A DNA stretch of 64,000 bases from Nectonema munidae (Eukaryota; Nematomorpha; Nectonematoida; Nectonematidae), in contig JAUIRK010000714.1 of the NCBI GenBank assembly GCA_030549495.1, positions 1 to 64,000 of the forward strand, written 5' to 3'. This document shows, one piece after another, positions 23,397 through 35,769 of the stretch. Both the position numbers and the translations under genes were made by a program. The number at the start of each line of letters is the position of its first letter. The first letter of the stretch is position 1. The notes below the pieces were generated by a model. That model saw only the letters and a list, made by a program, of their open reading frames with translations. It was not told the origin of the DNA and searched no databases.

Positions 23397-24976
23397 ATCG
23401 AGGCTTAGAGTTAATCTTTTGGAAATGCAAATCTTTTAAGGCTCAGATTTTGAAAGCGAATCATCTGCTATCCTTTAAATGAGTTTTTTTAAATATAATT
23501 CAAGGCAAATTATTTTATCTTATCGAGCACTAATGTCCCATTGAGCTCGAAAAGATTAGAAAAAATTTCAAAAATGCCATTAGATTAATTTAGGAAGAAG
23601 GAGAATCATAAAAGATTTTTAACGAAGTATTGACCTAATTCAAAAATAATGGCTTTTTACAAAAAAACAAATTGAATTTATTGACCTATAAACAATTTTA
23701 AATAAAAAAAAAGGATTTAGTACATTAGTTGCTTAAACGATTTCAAAAATGATAATTGATAAAACTGATTTTATGACACTCAATTTTTATATACACATAT
23801 TTTTGCCGTATATATAATAATAATATAATATTAATATGAGTGACAGCTATATAGTCATCGAAAGCAATGGCTTTCTTTAAAATATATGACATGATTTGAC
23901 CTATATCGAAAATGTGAGTGATATTCATTCAACCAATAAAATACTATTTTATGAAATGAGTGACATTCAATTTGACGCTCAACCACAAATATATGTTAAA
24001 ATCAAAATCAAGGCGAGAGTGTGGGCCAGTTAAAAGTAAATAGTAGCAGATTTTCTTTTTTAAAAGCACGTGTTCTAAAAGTCTTATTTTGTAAAGTTTA
24101 TGCAAAAGAAGTTCTAGTTATTAGGTCAACACAATATCAACTTTTAATTGATGCGCGTCAACATTTGTAATACTCCATTTTTTGTAGGGAATCTAGATTT
24201 TGCAAGAATTTTAAAAGATACCAAACCAAAAGCAAGTTATTAACAATTTTGCATTTGGCTCTTCTATAAATGAATAGTTCATAAACGATGTAAAAATGGA
24301 TTATTTCATTTTTATAATGATTTGAGTAGAACAAATTGATTCATCTAATTGCTGATCACCTGCAATATAATTGAAATACTCAATATTCGAGGTGAAAGAT
24401 GCGTTTGATTTATATAGGAAAATGGAGTTTGAAGATGATGTATGCGGTATACGAAATGACATGTATTGTTTTTTATTTGTTCCATTTAAAAGTTAGTAAA
24501 CATTTAATTTATGATTGTGATCCCCATTCTACATGGCATAATTAGATAAGTAGTTAAACTCTAACCTAAAAATAACTATAACATCAAAATAAAGAGAAGC
24601 AAGAGATTGTTTTTAAAATGTCTTTATAAACGAGAGTGATATAACTAACGGATAAAGAATGCTTTTTTATTTTTTGTTTTAAAAGAATATTTTAACCACC
24701 GATCTTTGAACAAATGGACATTTCAATCAAAGAAAATGACGTTGTGAATGTCAAAGTTACTCTTTTCGAAAACTCTCATGTCATTGACCTTTTAAATGAA
24801 CGAACTCACTAATTATTATTTAATTGACAGACAAAATGACCTATAACTTTAAACTAATTAAAGAAAGTGAATTTCTTACAAAATATTCTGAGAAGATTTG
24901 TCAATGGTTTGAAATTACTTTTTGACTAAAGACCAAACACATGCTTTTATGAATTTAAAAGAACACAAATGTTCAT

Positions 24977-25052
24977 TGGTCGAAATGTTCCTTGTTTGAA
25001 ATTTGGGTGGTTGGAATCTCAGTTGACCGAAATGTCTTGGTTGAAACAGTTC
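24977..25052. repeat. Array of TGGTCGAAATGTTC-type units
   Basis: About five consecutive 14-16-base units: TGGTCGAAATGTTCCT, TGTTTGAAATTTGGG, TGGTTGGAATCTCAGT, TGACCGAAATGTCT and TGGTTGAAACAGTTCT. They are head-to-tail and share the core TGGTYGAAAT. Member of the unit-built repeat group by its rhythm. Confidence 0.55.
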
Positions 25053-25212
25053 TTTTCTATCCATAAAATTATTTCCAGAATTTACAATTTCAAATGTAGA
25101 ACTATACAAATGATCCGAAAATTTTGTATCCTTATTTTTCTATACTTTTATTTGTACCTTGTATATTTATTAATTACCATTGACTATTATATTCTTAGTT
25201 ATAATCTAAAGA

Positions 25213-25352
25213 GGCGTGTGTAAGGTTGGTTAAATACTGGGTTTCGATAACTCAAGGTCTTGGGTTCAATACCACAGCAAACCTACTTCAAAGTTCGATA
25301 CAAGCGGTGCAATTGGGCCATCTCGATTAAATCACGCAACGGTACCTTTATC
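25213..25352 (+). repeat. tRNA-derived SINE, copy B
   Basis: Same order as copy A on the plus strand: TAAGGTTGGTTAAATACTGG (A-box-like), CTCAAGGTCTTGGGTTCAAT with its B box, AGTTCGATACAAGCGGTGCA, then TCTCGATTAAATCACGC and GGTACCTTTA. The long match to copy A outside the tRNA-like head shows one SINE family rather than two tRNA relics. Confidence 0.75.
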
Positions 25353-25886
25353 TTCTAGTTATATTAGTTATATGAAAACAAATTGAAGAAGGTAAACAGG
25401 TTATTTAGTTTTATAAAAGAAATTGCTAACATTGGAAAGATGTAATCAAAATTTTTTCTGAAGTCAAAGAAGTTTGAAGAAATAAGATTCACAAATCAAT
25501 TGAAAAAAAACATGAAAATATCTCTGATATCCGTGATCTGAGTCTTCTAAGATCTCACTGTTCTCGCATCCATTCAGCACTATAATTATCTTTAATTTAA
25601 TTGAAAAGAAAAATGTCATTAAAACAATAAAAATGGAAATTTATGCAAATGGCGTGAAAAGAGAAAGTTGTTGGTTATCCACAAAGGCAGGTATTTTTCA
25701 ATAAATCTCACAAACTTTGCATCTCTTGTCTCGATACTCGCGTATCTAAGACGTGTGTGTATTTTAATCACGTAGGAAAACTTTGAAATTAATTGCAACA
25801 AAGTAATTGACCAATGAAAACGAAAAAATAGAAGAAGTGAGATGACAGTAAACAATCTAGATAGAGGGTAGTACACATTTAATTAT

Positions 25887-25897
25887 GAATAATAATA

Positions 25898-25980
<83 letters not shown>
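25887..25980. repeat. Long GAT trinucleotide microsatellite
   Basis: A short AAT run leads into about 27 pure GAT units. It creates artificial open frames of poly-Asp or poly-Met in different phases; these are not genes. Confidence 0.95.
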
Positions 25981-26659
25981 CTACCTCCTCACTCCAAAGT
26001 TCATTCAATCTTCATTTATGCAAAACATCTTGTGTTCAACGGTTTCTGGTTTTTGTTCAAAACTTACGTTCTGCGTTCATTTTCATGCTGAAAATGGCGA
26101 AAAAATTAATCATGGCGAGATTTCTTACAAATTTTATTAATATATGTGCACTTTACCTTCCCAAAATTAAAACAATTTTTTTTTATTTCCCGTACATTTT
26201 AATTTTGTTCTAGTATATAAAATAATCTTATTATCAAAATTTCAAAATTTTTAACCAAAGGGTCTGCAAAAATTTGCTAACATATTTTTAAAATGATATA
26301 TTTTAATTTTAATACAAAGAATTAAGTTTTTATTTTATATGGAAAACAATAAAAATTAGCATGTAAATCTTTCACATTAAATTTGACTCCATTTCTATTT
26401 GGATTTTTTTTTCGTTGTAACTCTGTAAAAAATGTTTTTGTTCTTTCTTGTTTGTAATTTTATTGTAGAAGTTATTAGCTAGTTCAACCATTCATTTAGT
26501 AGAATCGTTTACAACTTTAAAATTTGAAATTTTTTGGTCCAAAAATCGATTAAAAGAAAATAAGAATAAATAAAAATTACATGATTTTGATGTAATGAAA
26601 TCTGGAACATTCATTTCTTTAAGCGAAGTAATTTCTTTACATCGTTTACTGTCCCTACC

Positions 26660-27745
26660 AATAGTTTTCTTTCTGCAATGCTTTCACCATTTTATTTTTT
26701 CAGTTTTATCTTCTTGAGAAAAGAAGTAAAAAGGAAATAAATGTTCGGATAAGTATCATAAATGAGATTTAAACGTTTCATTGAAGCCGGATAAATTGCT
26801 TCATCAATCCATTTATAGTCTTCAAGTTTTATTAACGTGTCTAATTCTTTTAGGTTCTGAGCTGTGTGAACCAGCATTTAAGATAGACAGATATATATAA
26901 ATATATTCATTCGTCTCAACGCGTTTTTCTTCTTTGTTTAAATATATGGGAGAACGAAAAAGATCCATTTTTACAGATTATATCATTCTAGCCATCCTCC
27001 TCCTTGGACTGTGACATGCTCCTGGTGCTGTAAAATCGATGTCTCTTTCACGCATTTCTTCAAAAGCAATCAAAGATAGCTCCAAGAATTCTCTATAATC
27101 CTTCAGATCTTGATTAATTTTAATTGCTGTCTTATAAAATTTGTTGTACAATCTTTGTTGAATCCAAGCCATTTAATTTGCTCTGTCGATCCTCCTTTAA
27201 AATAGGCACAATTTTTCTTGTCTATTGAACTCCAGTTTTTTTTTAATTTCATAAAAATGTCCATATTTGGTCCTGTATAGAAGTGGAAAATAAAATGACA
27301 ACATTTCCTATAATTATCTCAAAAATATGATGCTGACAAGTCAAAAAAAGTACATCTTCCACACTTTTATTGCATTAACCCATTTACTGCCAATGTTCCT
27401 ATTTTGGAACATAAGTAATTTCATCTTCGTCTGCTTTTTTCAATGACTTTGAATATAAATCGTCTGCGTTTTTTTAGATATCGTCTGCTTTGTTTGGCCT
27501 TAAATGGGTTAAGTACAGAACAGGATTGTCCATTTCCTAACATGTTGCTTTTTCTAATTCAAGTATATATGCGTAACAGTTTTTCTGAACAGCTAAATAA
27601 TTAACTTGATTTTCCAGGTAATCTTTTATATATTTTCGATCAAAGTGGATTATAAGGTGGAGTGCTTGACTTAAAAAACAGTTTATATCTTCTGCAAGTT
27701 TATCTCTAGATATGATTTTATTGAAGTAGTAGATAAAACTTCATA
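26660..27745 (-). pseudogene. Broken multi-copy transposase-like gene (FTAPGA family)
   Basis: Minus-strand pieces in order: LHLIIHFDRKYIKDYLENQV (near 27,650), HHIFEIIIGNVV (near 27,310), YFKGGSTEQIKWLGFN, KDYREFLELSLIAFEEM and IDFTAPGACHSPRRRMARM (26,978-27,172), then the tail with DEAIYPASMKRLNL (26,692-26,877). I remember this order (IIHWDGK, RHHI.E, DYREFLEL, F.APGA.HHARWMAK) from a highly repeated family of uncharacterised invertebrate proteins, probably transposon-derived. I cannot name the superfamily. It has several frame changes and is split by a TTAA MITE at 27,379-27,508. Confidence 0.5.
27379..27508 (+). mobile_element. TTAA-group MITE, copy 4
   Basis: 130 bases, TTAA at 27,375-27,378 and 27,509-27,512. 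The ends are CCCATTTACTGCCAATG and CCCATTTAAGGCCAAAC. The palindrome ATGTTCC TATTTT GGAACAT follows the left end, then boxes CGTCTGC, CGTCTGC and CGTCTGC spaced about 25-35 bases apart. It interrupts the transposase-like gene at 26,660-27,745. Confidence 0.9.
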
Positions 27746-29387
27746 TTTGTAGCCTCTATTTTTGCATATATGTTTTAAAATTAACTAAAGATAGAAATAA
27801 TTTGTTGAAGTTATGATATTTTATAAATAATTTTTCACATTTATGCATAATTACACCAAAATTTTAATTATTAGTGATATTTACATACATAAATAATTAA
27901 GCCTATTGACCAGTCACTAAATAGTTTTCAATTAAGTTAAAAAAATTTTATATACTATTTTTTGATGAAGTAGAACATTTTAAAAAGGTATGCTAACTAA
28001 ATTTAAGTTAACATCTTAAATGAATTTTAATAAGATTTCATTTTTACCAGAGAATCATTATTTAACTGGTCAAAATAGCGAGAAATTATAGCATCTCGGA
28101 ATAAATTCTTTAATGTCGTCACTCTTGCTTTAAAGAGAAGTATGCGTCTTCATTAAATACATAGGAAGAATTGGAGAATAAAAAAGTTTTCTTCTCCGAA
28201 TCTTATCTTATTAATAAAACTCATCTTTCTTATTTTTTTGGTGACGATTAGGCATATACAGATTTTATCAATACTTCTGCCAGAAATGGGAATGTATTTT
28301 TAGAATCGAAAAAATGATTGGCTCAATATCCGTGGTGAAGGATGGCACACAGAGATGTGTGAAACATTCATATGACTTTCTAAAATCAAGAGAAGACAAT
28401 TTCTAAATTCTACCACAAATTGTTCAAAGCAGCAGACATTCTCAACCTAATCAGAGAAAACTAAAATTGAATTCCGAATTATGCTTTTTGAAAATTTGAG
28501 TTTCACCAAAATTTGATTTTTTATTATTTAAAAAAGGAAGATCACGATTAATCTGCCTGTGTTTGTAAGTGAGAGAAGGTTCGGGCTTTTTACTGCGAAA
28601 TCTTTTGAGGCATGAGCTTGAGTTAGCTTCAGGTTCATACTTTTGCTTTTTTCCTTCAATTTAAAATTTTAAAAAGAAATATTCGAGTTTTAAATAAATT
28701 CAAAAAAAAATACAAACAAATTCTCTACTCAATTCTTGTTTACTTTATACACCAATTTGATGAGTGATCTTTAGCACAAAAGCCATGTGTGAATAAAAAA
28801 TAATTTTGTTTAAAAATTAAATTTAAGTGCCTTTTTAAAGTATTGGAAATTTTATGCTTTCTTTTGGTTTGTGTAGCAGAATAAATTATTTAGGTGTTTC
28901 ATCGTTGATGTGCAGTTAGAGCTCGAACAATTCCCCTTAAAGTAACAAATTTCGGACATTATGAAACCGGAATATCCAAAAAGAATCATATTAAAATAAT
29001 AATAGGAGATTTGTCGTTTATTTATTTACAAACTTTGATTAGTAAATCGTTATTCTTGAATCAATCACTAATTTTCATAAATTTGCTAAGTGTCTCACAA
29101 AAGTAAGATTGAAATAGCTTATATTCATCTAATATTATTCTGATGCATTACCATATGTATTTAAACATTTCTAAATTTCTAATTGCAGTACTTGTGATAT
29201 TTTTTAAAATGTCAACTCTACAAAAAGTTCTACACTTGTTTTTAACTGTAAGTTCATAAAAATTTGTCCATCATACAAGCAACAACATTATTTCATCTTA
29301 TAGAACAGAGTGAGCACGCATTTACAAAGTGTTTTCAAAATCGTTTGAATTCAAGTAGAATATATTTTACACTTGATACACTGATAA

Positions 29388-29546
29388 AGGTAAAAAAGGT
29401 AAAGATACAGTGAGTTTATTTTCATTGACAAGGCACTGATGTACCGCTTATGCCAAACTATGAACAAATTGGTATCGATAAGGAATCGAACCCAGATGCT
29501 TCCGTGCTGAGTCCATCATCTCAACCAACCTATTATGCCACCTTTG
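29388..29546 (-). repeat. tRNA-derived SINE, copy C
   Basis: On the minus strand: ATAGGTTGGTTGAGATGATGG (A-box-like, one base of variation from a clean box), GGGTTCGATTCC (B box), then CATAGTTTGGCATAAGCGGT, CAGTGCCTTGTCAATGAAAA and a TATCTTTACC end. The body is alignable to copies A and B but more diverged. Confidence 0.7.
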
Positions 29547-31469
29547 CATTGGACTCACTGTATCAAATAATTAAAATTAATTATTAATTCACTGATTAAA
29601 ATTGACCGGCTATCGATGACAGTCAACATATGTCGACTTTTCAAAAATAAAATCGTCCACATTTATTAAAGCTTTTTAATACAAATCTTCGGCTTTACAG
29701 TAGATATCTTTTGATAATTCTTGTTGTTTAACGGGCTAAAGACCTACTCAGTTTTTATAATAGTTCTTTTAAGTATAACAAGTAACCTAAAACTTAATTC
29801 CTATTCTGGCTTAACAAAATTCGTACAAACTGTGCAATTTCATAAACCGGGTATAACATATGAACCCTGAAATAATTTTCCTTATGCCGCAAATTAGAAC
29901 ACCGAATCTGTAATTGCCAAATTGGCTATGAGCAAAATGGGATGCAAAAGATGTATAGCAGTATTCAAACAAAGAGACATGTAGTGAATATATAGTCTTC
30001 AAAAATTAAATGATTTATACCAGTAAAGATTCAACTGAATTGTCAATTAAATTAACCGAAAAAATGTCACACATTAATTATTATTTTTAAAAATTATGCC
30101 TTAAATAAAACAATTGACTAATAGATGCCAATACCCATTCTCTGTATAATGTCGAACTGTTATAGCTTAAGATTTTGACTTTAAAATTTTTACATATTCT
30201 GTAAAAAGTTGTTTCTTCGTTTTTTGATTTGGAGAACCTTAATTTTTTATAAAAAAAAACTACATTTTTAACTGCCTTATATTTTGCTTTCACTTCACAC
30301 GATTCACTTACATTCATGTTTAAACACATTCATGTCCTATCTATCTATATTCACATAAATAACATTCATGTCCTATCTGGGCCTTTCAGCAGAAATTTCT
30401 GTTCATCTGGCGTAAATAGGTAATCGAATTTCAAAAAACTATTTTGGATGCCTTTTTCGAGTTAAAATCTTTCCAACATTTTTATACATTAATTCACATC
30501 AGGATATTGACACCAAACTAAAACTTTTTGTCTATCAGTTGACTCCACAAATGAGTTTTTAGAGACTTGCAATTAAAAACAAGAACTTGGCAAAATATTA
30601 TTCTCTGGCATATTCTTTGGTATAATAAAGGGTGACTTTTATAGGTTCTATTTTTTTTCGAAAAAAAATTCCGTGTAATTTATGAAGATGATGATTTAAT
30701 TTTTATCTTAGAATAGATAATAAAAAGCTCAAAAAATATGGGAGCCAACAAATTATTAAAAAAGTTTTTCTTTATTAAATATTTCATTATAATTAATCGT
30801 ATCAAAAACTTTAGAAAAAAAACTTAATTTAAGAATATCATATTTAAACATAATTTTTATTTAAAGTTTAGCTGTTTTTTAACGAACACACCAATGACTA
30901 CATTTGTTGACGCAAAACGAGGGCCAATTTTTTGGAATCTTTGATCATGCTTAGATGGGAGTATACATGCAATTCTAGCAAATAAAACAAAATATTCTGA
31001 TACAGAAAAATTATTACCACATTTTAACATGTATAGAAGAAATCCTGGAGTATATAAGCAACCTCCTGATTTTTAGGATTTAAAATTTGAAAAAAAGCTT
31101 ACGAAGGATGTAAAAATATATATATGATACTTTCACAAGCTTTATCAAAAACATTCGTTTATTATAAGCATAGCAAGCATATTACATTTAAATAAGAGTA
31201 GGGAGCCAAAAGTCGAGACAAATAACATTGAGTTTTGTTCTCAACAAACTTTTTTCAAATTTTCCTTCAAACTTCTGAATTTGATAGGGACACCTTTGGC
31301 AAAACTTGGCCTAGCAACGCAATATGATTGGTTAATTATATACAGATAGCATTCGTTTGCAAGGTAAATAGATCAAAATGATGGCGACTATGATTTAATT
31401 CATCAAGAGGCAGCCGTCTATTCCTAAAAAAATTTCGATACTCAATATTCAATTCAGTCGAATTGGAAG

Positions 31470-31618
31470 CAGATCAATTATGCCTAAAGACAATTCCGAC
31501 TTTAGACAATTCGGCCTTAAGACATTACTAGACATGGGACAGAATTGTTATGAGGCCGACTTTTCAAGAAGCGAAATTGTGTTAAGGCTGAATTCTCTCC
31601 GAACCGTGTAATTATGGT
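31470..31618. repeat. Foldback MITE of GACAATTCGGCCTTA units
   Basis: The left half has TGCCTAAAGACAATTCCGAC and TTTAGACAATTCGGCCTTAA. The right half, read from the other strand, has GAGAATTCAGCCTTAACACA, AATTTCG and AAGTCGGCCTCATAACAATT. The unit is about 15-20 bases and is inverted between halves. It shares its stem word with the hairpin at 20,771-20,818. Confidence 0.6.
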
Positions 31619-31927
31619 CCAATTATTGAATTGAAAAAACTTAGATGTCTAAATCAAAAGAATTTAGGTGGTGCCAATTCATGAATGGATTCTGTTATGT
31701 TAATTTTAATTTTAGTGCATTTAAAAACTTGAAAAAGACCAGAAAAGTTTAAAAACAAAACTGCCAAAAACACTTTTATCAAAGTGTGTGTCTTGTTAAT
31801 CTCAATAGATTATTGCTATCAAAATTTGTTAAAAAGTAAGTAGCATAAATTACAGTAAAACTTGTGAAATGTATTAAAAAAATAAGGTTATTATTAGGAT
31901 TAGAAAAGGTCTGCTACAAAAATAGTA

Positions 31928-32600
31928 ATGATGCTGATGATGATGATGATGATTATGTAGATGATGTTGATGATAATATTATTAATAATATAATAATGCT
32001 AAAAAGGGAATCCTCTCGTTTGTGCTGTGTCTGTCAAAGTGACAAACTTAAAGTTATGCTCAGCCAACATCTTCTTCTTCTTTTATCAATAAAGTGAATC
32101 TGAAGGAAAAGATTTAGTTTTATTCCCAAGTACAACAAAGAAATTTAAATAAGTTAAGATTATTATTTCTGTTGTTGATAGTGTTAATAATGATATTAGA
32201 AAACATGAAAAAGCCACTTTATGCAAATTTGATATGCAAATTGTATGCAAATTAAATACAATTTTAAAATTGAATCATCACATTATAAATTGCATTTGTT
32301 CCAGCAGAAATCATGGTGTATATAATTATTAGGATGATCACTGAGACGTTGTTGCAGCTTGCAGAGTATATGGAAAGTGAGAATGAAATAAAAGCAGCAT
32401 GATGATTATAATCATATTTAAGAAAGGATGATGAATCCATTATCCTTTGCAAGTAATGCTGATGCATTGAAGCAAGATAGAAAATGGACTTAGAAAATGG
32501 AGTTGTTTCTGTTGAAGAATACTATGATGATGTTGTGACGATGAATGACGTTGATGATTACGATGAAGTTGATGATTATGATCATAGTGCTGCTAAAGTA
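31928..32600. repeat. GAT/ATT-rich region
   Basis: Repeated GATGAT, GATGATGTT and ATTATT words at 31,928-31,998 and again at 32,519-32,585, with CTT runs near 32,070. Coding frames across it are Asp-rich and of low complexity; not called as a gene. Confidence 0.6.
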
Positions 32601-33007
32601 TGACAAAAATGGATGCCTCATTTTTCATTAAAAAAAATTTAATTTAAAATTTTTTATATCAATAAATATTGTTGTCAAAGATTTAAATGACGCTGTTAAA
32701 TTCCTATCTCAAAATGAAGGAAACACCATGTAAAATCATTTTAATTAAAGCTTCTACTATTTGTCAAGAAAAGTATAAACATGTGAAATCTGTATTATTA
32801 GCATATTGCAACAGCACTAACAACAACAACAACACCATTATCATCATCATCACGCGCAGCACTATGGCGAAAAATGTGGAATGAAATTTGACGCAAAATC
32901 CCAAATAAACATATTCTGTTCAGCATATTTTAAAAAGTAAATGATAGTAGGATTTGCGTTGTTCAATCCTGAGCTTAATTTAAATATTAATGTATTTACA
33001 TGAGGGA

Positions 33008-33268
33008 GTGTGCGTGTGTGTGCGCGCTCGTGGCGAGTTTGCGCAGAAGTATGCCAACTTAGATTCTGTAAAAAAAAATATGCAAAATGCTGCTTCTACT
33101 TAAATAAGTGAAAATATGCAAGCACAGAATACTTAATATCACCATAAATCACGATATTTAAGTTAAAACTCCCTTTTGAGAATTGTGTTTGAGCTTTTTT
33201 TGAATCTACATATATACTTATATCATAGTAAAAACATATATATATATTATATATATATATATGTGTGT
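33008..33268. repeat. TG/GC and TA microsatellites
   Basis: A GTGTGCGTGTGTGTGCGCGC tract at 33,008-33,028 and a TATATATATA tract at about 33,237-33,268 running into GTGTGTGTAT. Simple repeats only. Confidence 0.85.
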
Positions 33269-33977
33269 GTATATACTACAAACATAAAGTAATATGTACT
33301 TAAACAAAATAAATGTACACATATCTATCTCTATATACACAATATATATGATATGTAAAATATTTGTAGTGCTGCATTTTATCTAAGGATCTTTAACAAA
33401 TTTGCATTTAAGATGTAAGGGAAGATATAGAAGCTGTAAAGTGGTGCGATACCACACAAAGGACATATTTAGACTGCATTCAACAGTTGTATACATGTGA
33501 AGCTCTTATACTAATACTACTAAAAATGAAATAACTAACTGTTCAATTTACTGTGTATGCTATATGCACTCAATTTTCTTTATACGGCCTTTCAAGATTT
33601 TTGTTTGATAATAATATATCTGGGAATATTTTAGGAATCACCTTATTCAAAAAATAAAATGAAGTTAGACTATGAAAGACATTATTTTTCCCTAAAAAAT
33701 ATTCAAAAATTAAGATCTTCTTTTATAGCATATGTTTTTAGGCTTTATTTTATTTTTTAGGCCCATAAAGCCTAATGTTAAAGCCAATCCAATACATTAG
33801 GGCTATTATAAAAAATTTAGGAAAGCTGAAAGTATAGTTGAAACAACATATTTATTTTGAAATTTAAAAAAAATTAGAAAATCATTCAATGGTAGTTAAT
33901 TGTGACACTTATTACATTTATATTATCCAATTTTTTTTGTAATTTTTTGTATTTTTTACCACAACAATTCACTTCGC

Positions 33978-34122
33978 AGTTCAATGAATGAAGATCGTTT
34001 TAATGCTCTCATTCTTCTTTTTCTTCACAGAGATATTCGATTGGATATTGACACCATTATTGATATGTATGCTAAAAAGTGTCCTAGACGGATGAGGCTC
34101 CTTAATGCTCTTAGTTCTTAAT
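33978..34122 (+). pseudogene. hAT transposase C-terminal fragment
   Basis: One frame of 48 codons ends in a stop and reads MNEDRFNALILLFLHRDIRL, then DIDTIIDMYAKKCPRRMRLL. It matches the end of hAT dimerisation domains in DUF4371/ZMYM-like transposases (pattern: ERL..LAL..IHRD...D...I...FA...PRRM). A C run at about 34,312-34,319 and AGATCTGCCTTG near 34,340 may be the right end of the same element. The upstream coding part is absent. Confidence 0.65.
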
Positions 34123-34500
34123 CTAGTTACTTTCTTATGATAAACTTATAATTTTTTGATATATTATAATGATACTCTAAGTTTTATGATAAAAAGTCAA
34201 TTTTCGCTTTTTATAAATTTATAACCCAAAATAAGAAAAAAATAGCTTAAAAATTTTGATAAAGCTTAAATTTATATGCTTCAAATTTGAGTTCTAGTTT
34301 AGTAAAATCCGCCCCCCCCATCATAATGCCAATTTCTAGATCTGCCTTGCAATAATTAGAATCCATTTAGAAAAAATGGAAGTTCACTTGTTTCCAATGT
34401 ACATTTGTCGAGTAGAGTATGTTATCTGTTACAGCCTTACTCTTCCGTTAATAAAGCCCAAATCAAAAAGATTAGGTCCAACATAATCGATTAAGGAAAT

Positions 34501-35765
34501 GAACAATAGTTTTACGCAGTCGCGTAAAAAGACATCTTCCTACGCATCTTTGACCTCACAAAATATCTCTGTTGAAAAGAAGGCACCTGTTGATCGTGTA
34601 TTAAAACGGTATCTATTCCAAATTTTTTCACAAACGTTATAGATCTTGATACAAATGAAGTGATACTTTGAACATTAAAACCTTCCCATAGTAAACTAAA
34701 AATCGAGCGTTACAAAAAAACTAAAGATAATTCACTCATTCTTGAAACTCCAACAACTGAGTGCTTCACTATAAGCCAGCGTTTCTCAACCGGGGTCCAT
34801 ATAATAATTTCGGGGATCCACAGGCCAAATATTATAAATTGGGGTCCACAATGATATTTTGGTGTTCCATGAAGAAAACCATCTCAACGGTTTTTATTAT
34901 AAACAAGTTCGCAATAGACTTGGCATCGTATAAGAGGTGCTTTACGACTAGCATTAACTTTAATGCAACCAGATATAAAGAAACTCATTGAGCAGGATCA
35001 ACCACAGGGATCTCATTAAATGTCTTTCTTTTTTTATTATAAAAATTTTTGCATTAGATTTGCTTTCATTTCAATATGAATTCTAAATGTAACTGTTTTC
35101 TTTATCATATAACCTCAAAAATTTTATTTGTGAAAAATATTAAAATAAATATTTTTTTGTCCAATTTTTATGAAGGGGTCCACGAAGAAAAAAAGAAGTG
35201 AAAAGGCGTCCATGAGTAAAAAAAAAATTGAGAAGCACGGTTATAATCTAAGGAATTTTCTTAACCCACAAGGCTTGAAATTCGAACATTACAGAAGAGT
35301 CCCTTCTTTTGTCTTAGACTGAGGTATTGAAAAGGCTCTTTCCATTGATCAAATCAAAAATATAATTACGAGTCAAAATAATATTAATTCAAAAGGCATT
35401 ACCAATATCTTTACATTTTCAAAGTATAACGAAAAGTACTCTAAGATGGCCTTGAATTTATTCAAAAATTTTTGAAATAAGTATATCTTATTTCAGTTTA
35501 AAGCTCATGGTGTAGAGTTATTTCGTATAGCTTCTTTAACGCTTGTGCAAAATGCAATAAATACAAGCACTATCCATAAAGGTTTTAAATCATCTCATTA
35601 TACTTGTAAATTTTGTGGTCTTGACCATGAATCAAATAAGTGAAATAAAATTGATGTTTTATTTTGTGAAAAATGTGCTGCTAACAAGCTTGATTTTAAT
35701 CACTCTTGTAACTCTAAGAAGAATTGCCATACTTTGCTTAAATTGAAAGAACATCGAGATAAATG
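34501..35765 (+). pseudogene. LINE ORF1 protein remnant with zinc knuckle
   Basis: It begins MNNSFTQSRKKTSSYASLTS and continues, beyond a hAT MITE, to NPQGLKFEHYRRVPSFVLD. It ends with a Cys/His region (YTCKFCGLDHESNK, then FCEKCAANKLDFNHSCNSKK), a CCHC-type nucleic-acid-binding knuckle as in LINE ORF1 proteins. Several stops and frame changes are present. The same ORF1 type, on the other strand, is seen at 59,420-59,790. Confidence 0.75.
34777..35240. mobile_element. hAT MITE, CAGCGTTTCTCAACC type
   Basis: The left end is CAGCGTTTCTCAACCGGGGT; the right end, from the other strand, is CCGTGCTTCTCAATTTTTTT. The 8-bp flanks CTATAAGC (34,769-34,776) and TTATAATC (35,241-35,248) agree at six of eight positions. 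The GGGGTCCA word recurs inside, typical of Charlie-like hAT ends. It interrupts LINE ORF1 and codes for nothing recognisable. Confidence 0.8.
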
Positions 35766-35769
35766 ATTT

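Larger units (their letters stand above)
23400..26650. other. AT-rich stretch with small repeats only
   Basis: Aside from the unit array, SINE and GAT tract listed separately, no coding region or RNA gene was recognised. Confidence 0.55.
27760..33970. other. Long AT-rich stretch with small repeats only
   Basis: No gene recognised on either strand over about 6 kb apart from the SINE (29,388), foldback repeat (31,470) and simple repeats listed separately. Short frames such as those at 29,811 and 30,087 show no family motif. Confidence 0.55.

Noticed and set aside
25885-26140. Open frames with long poly-Asp and poly-Met runs
   Set aside because: They are three phases of one GAT microsatellite and have no other coding character.
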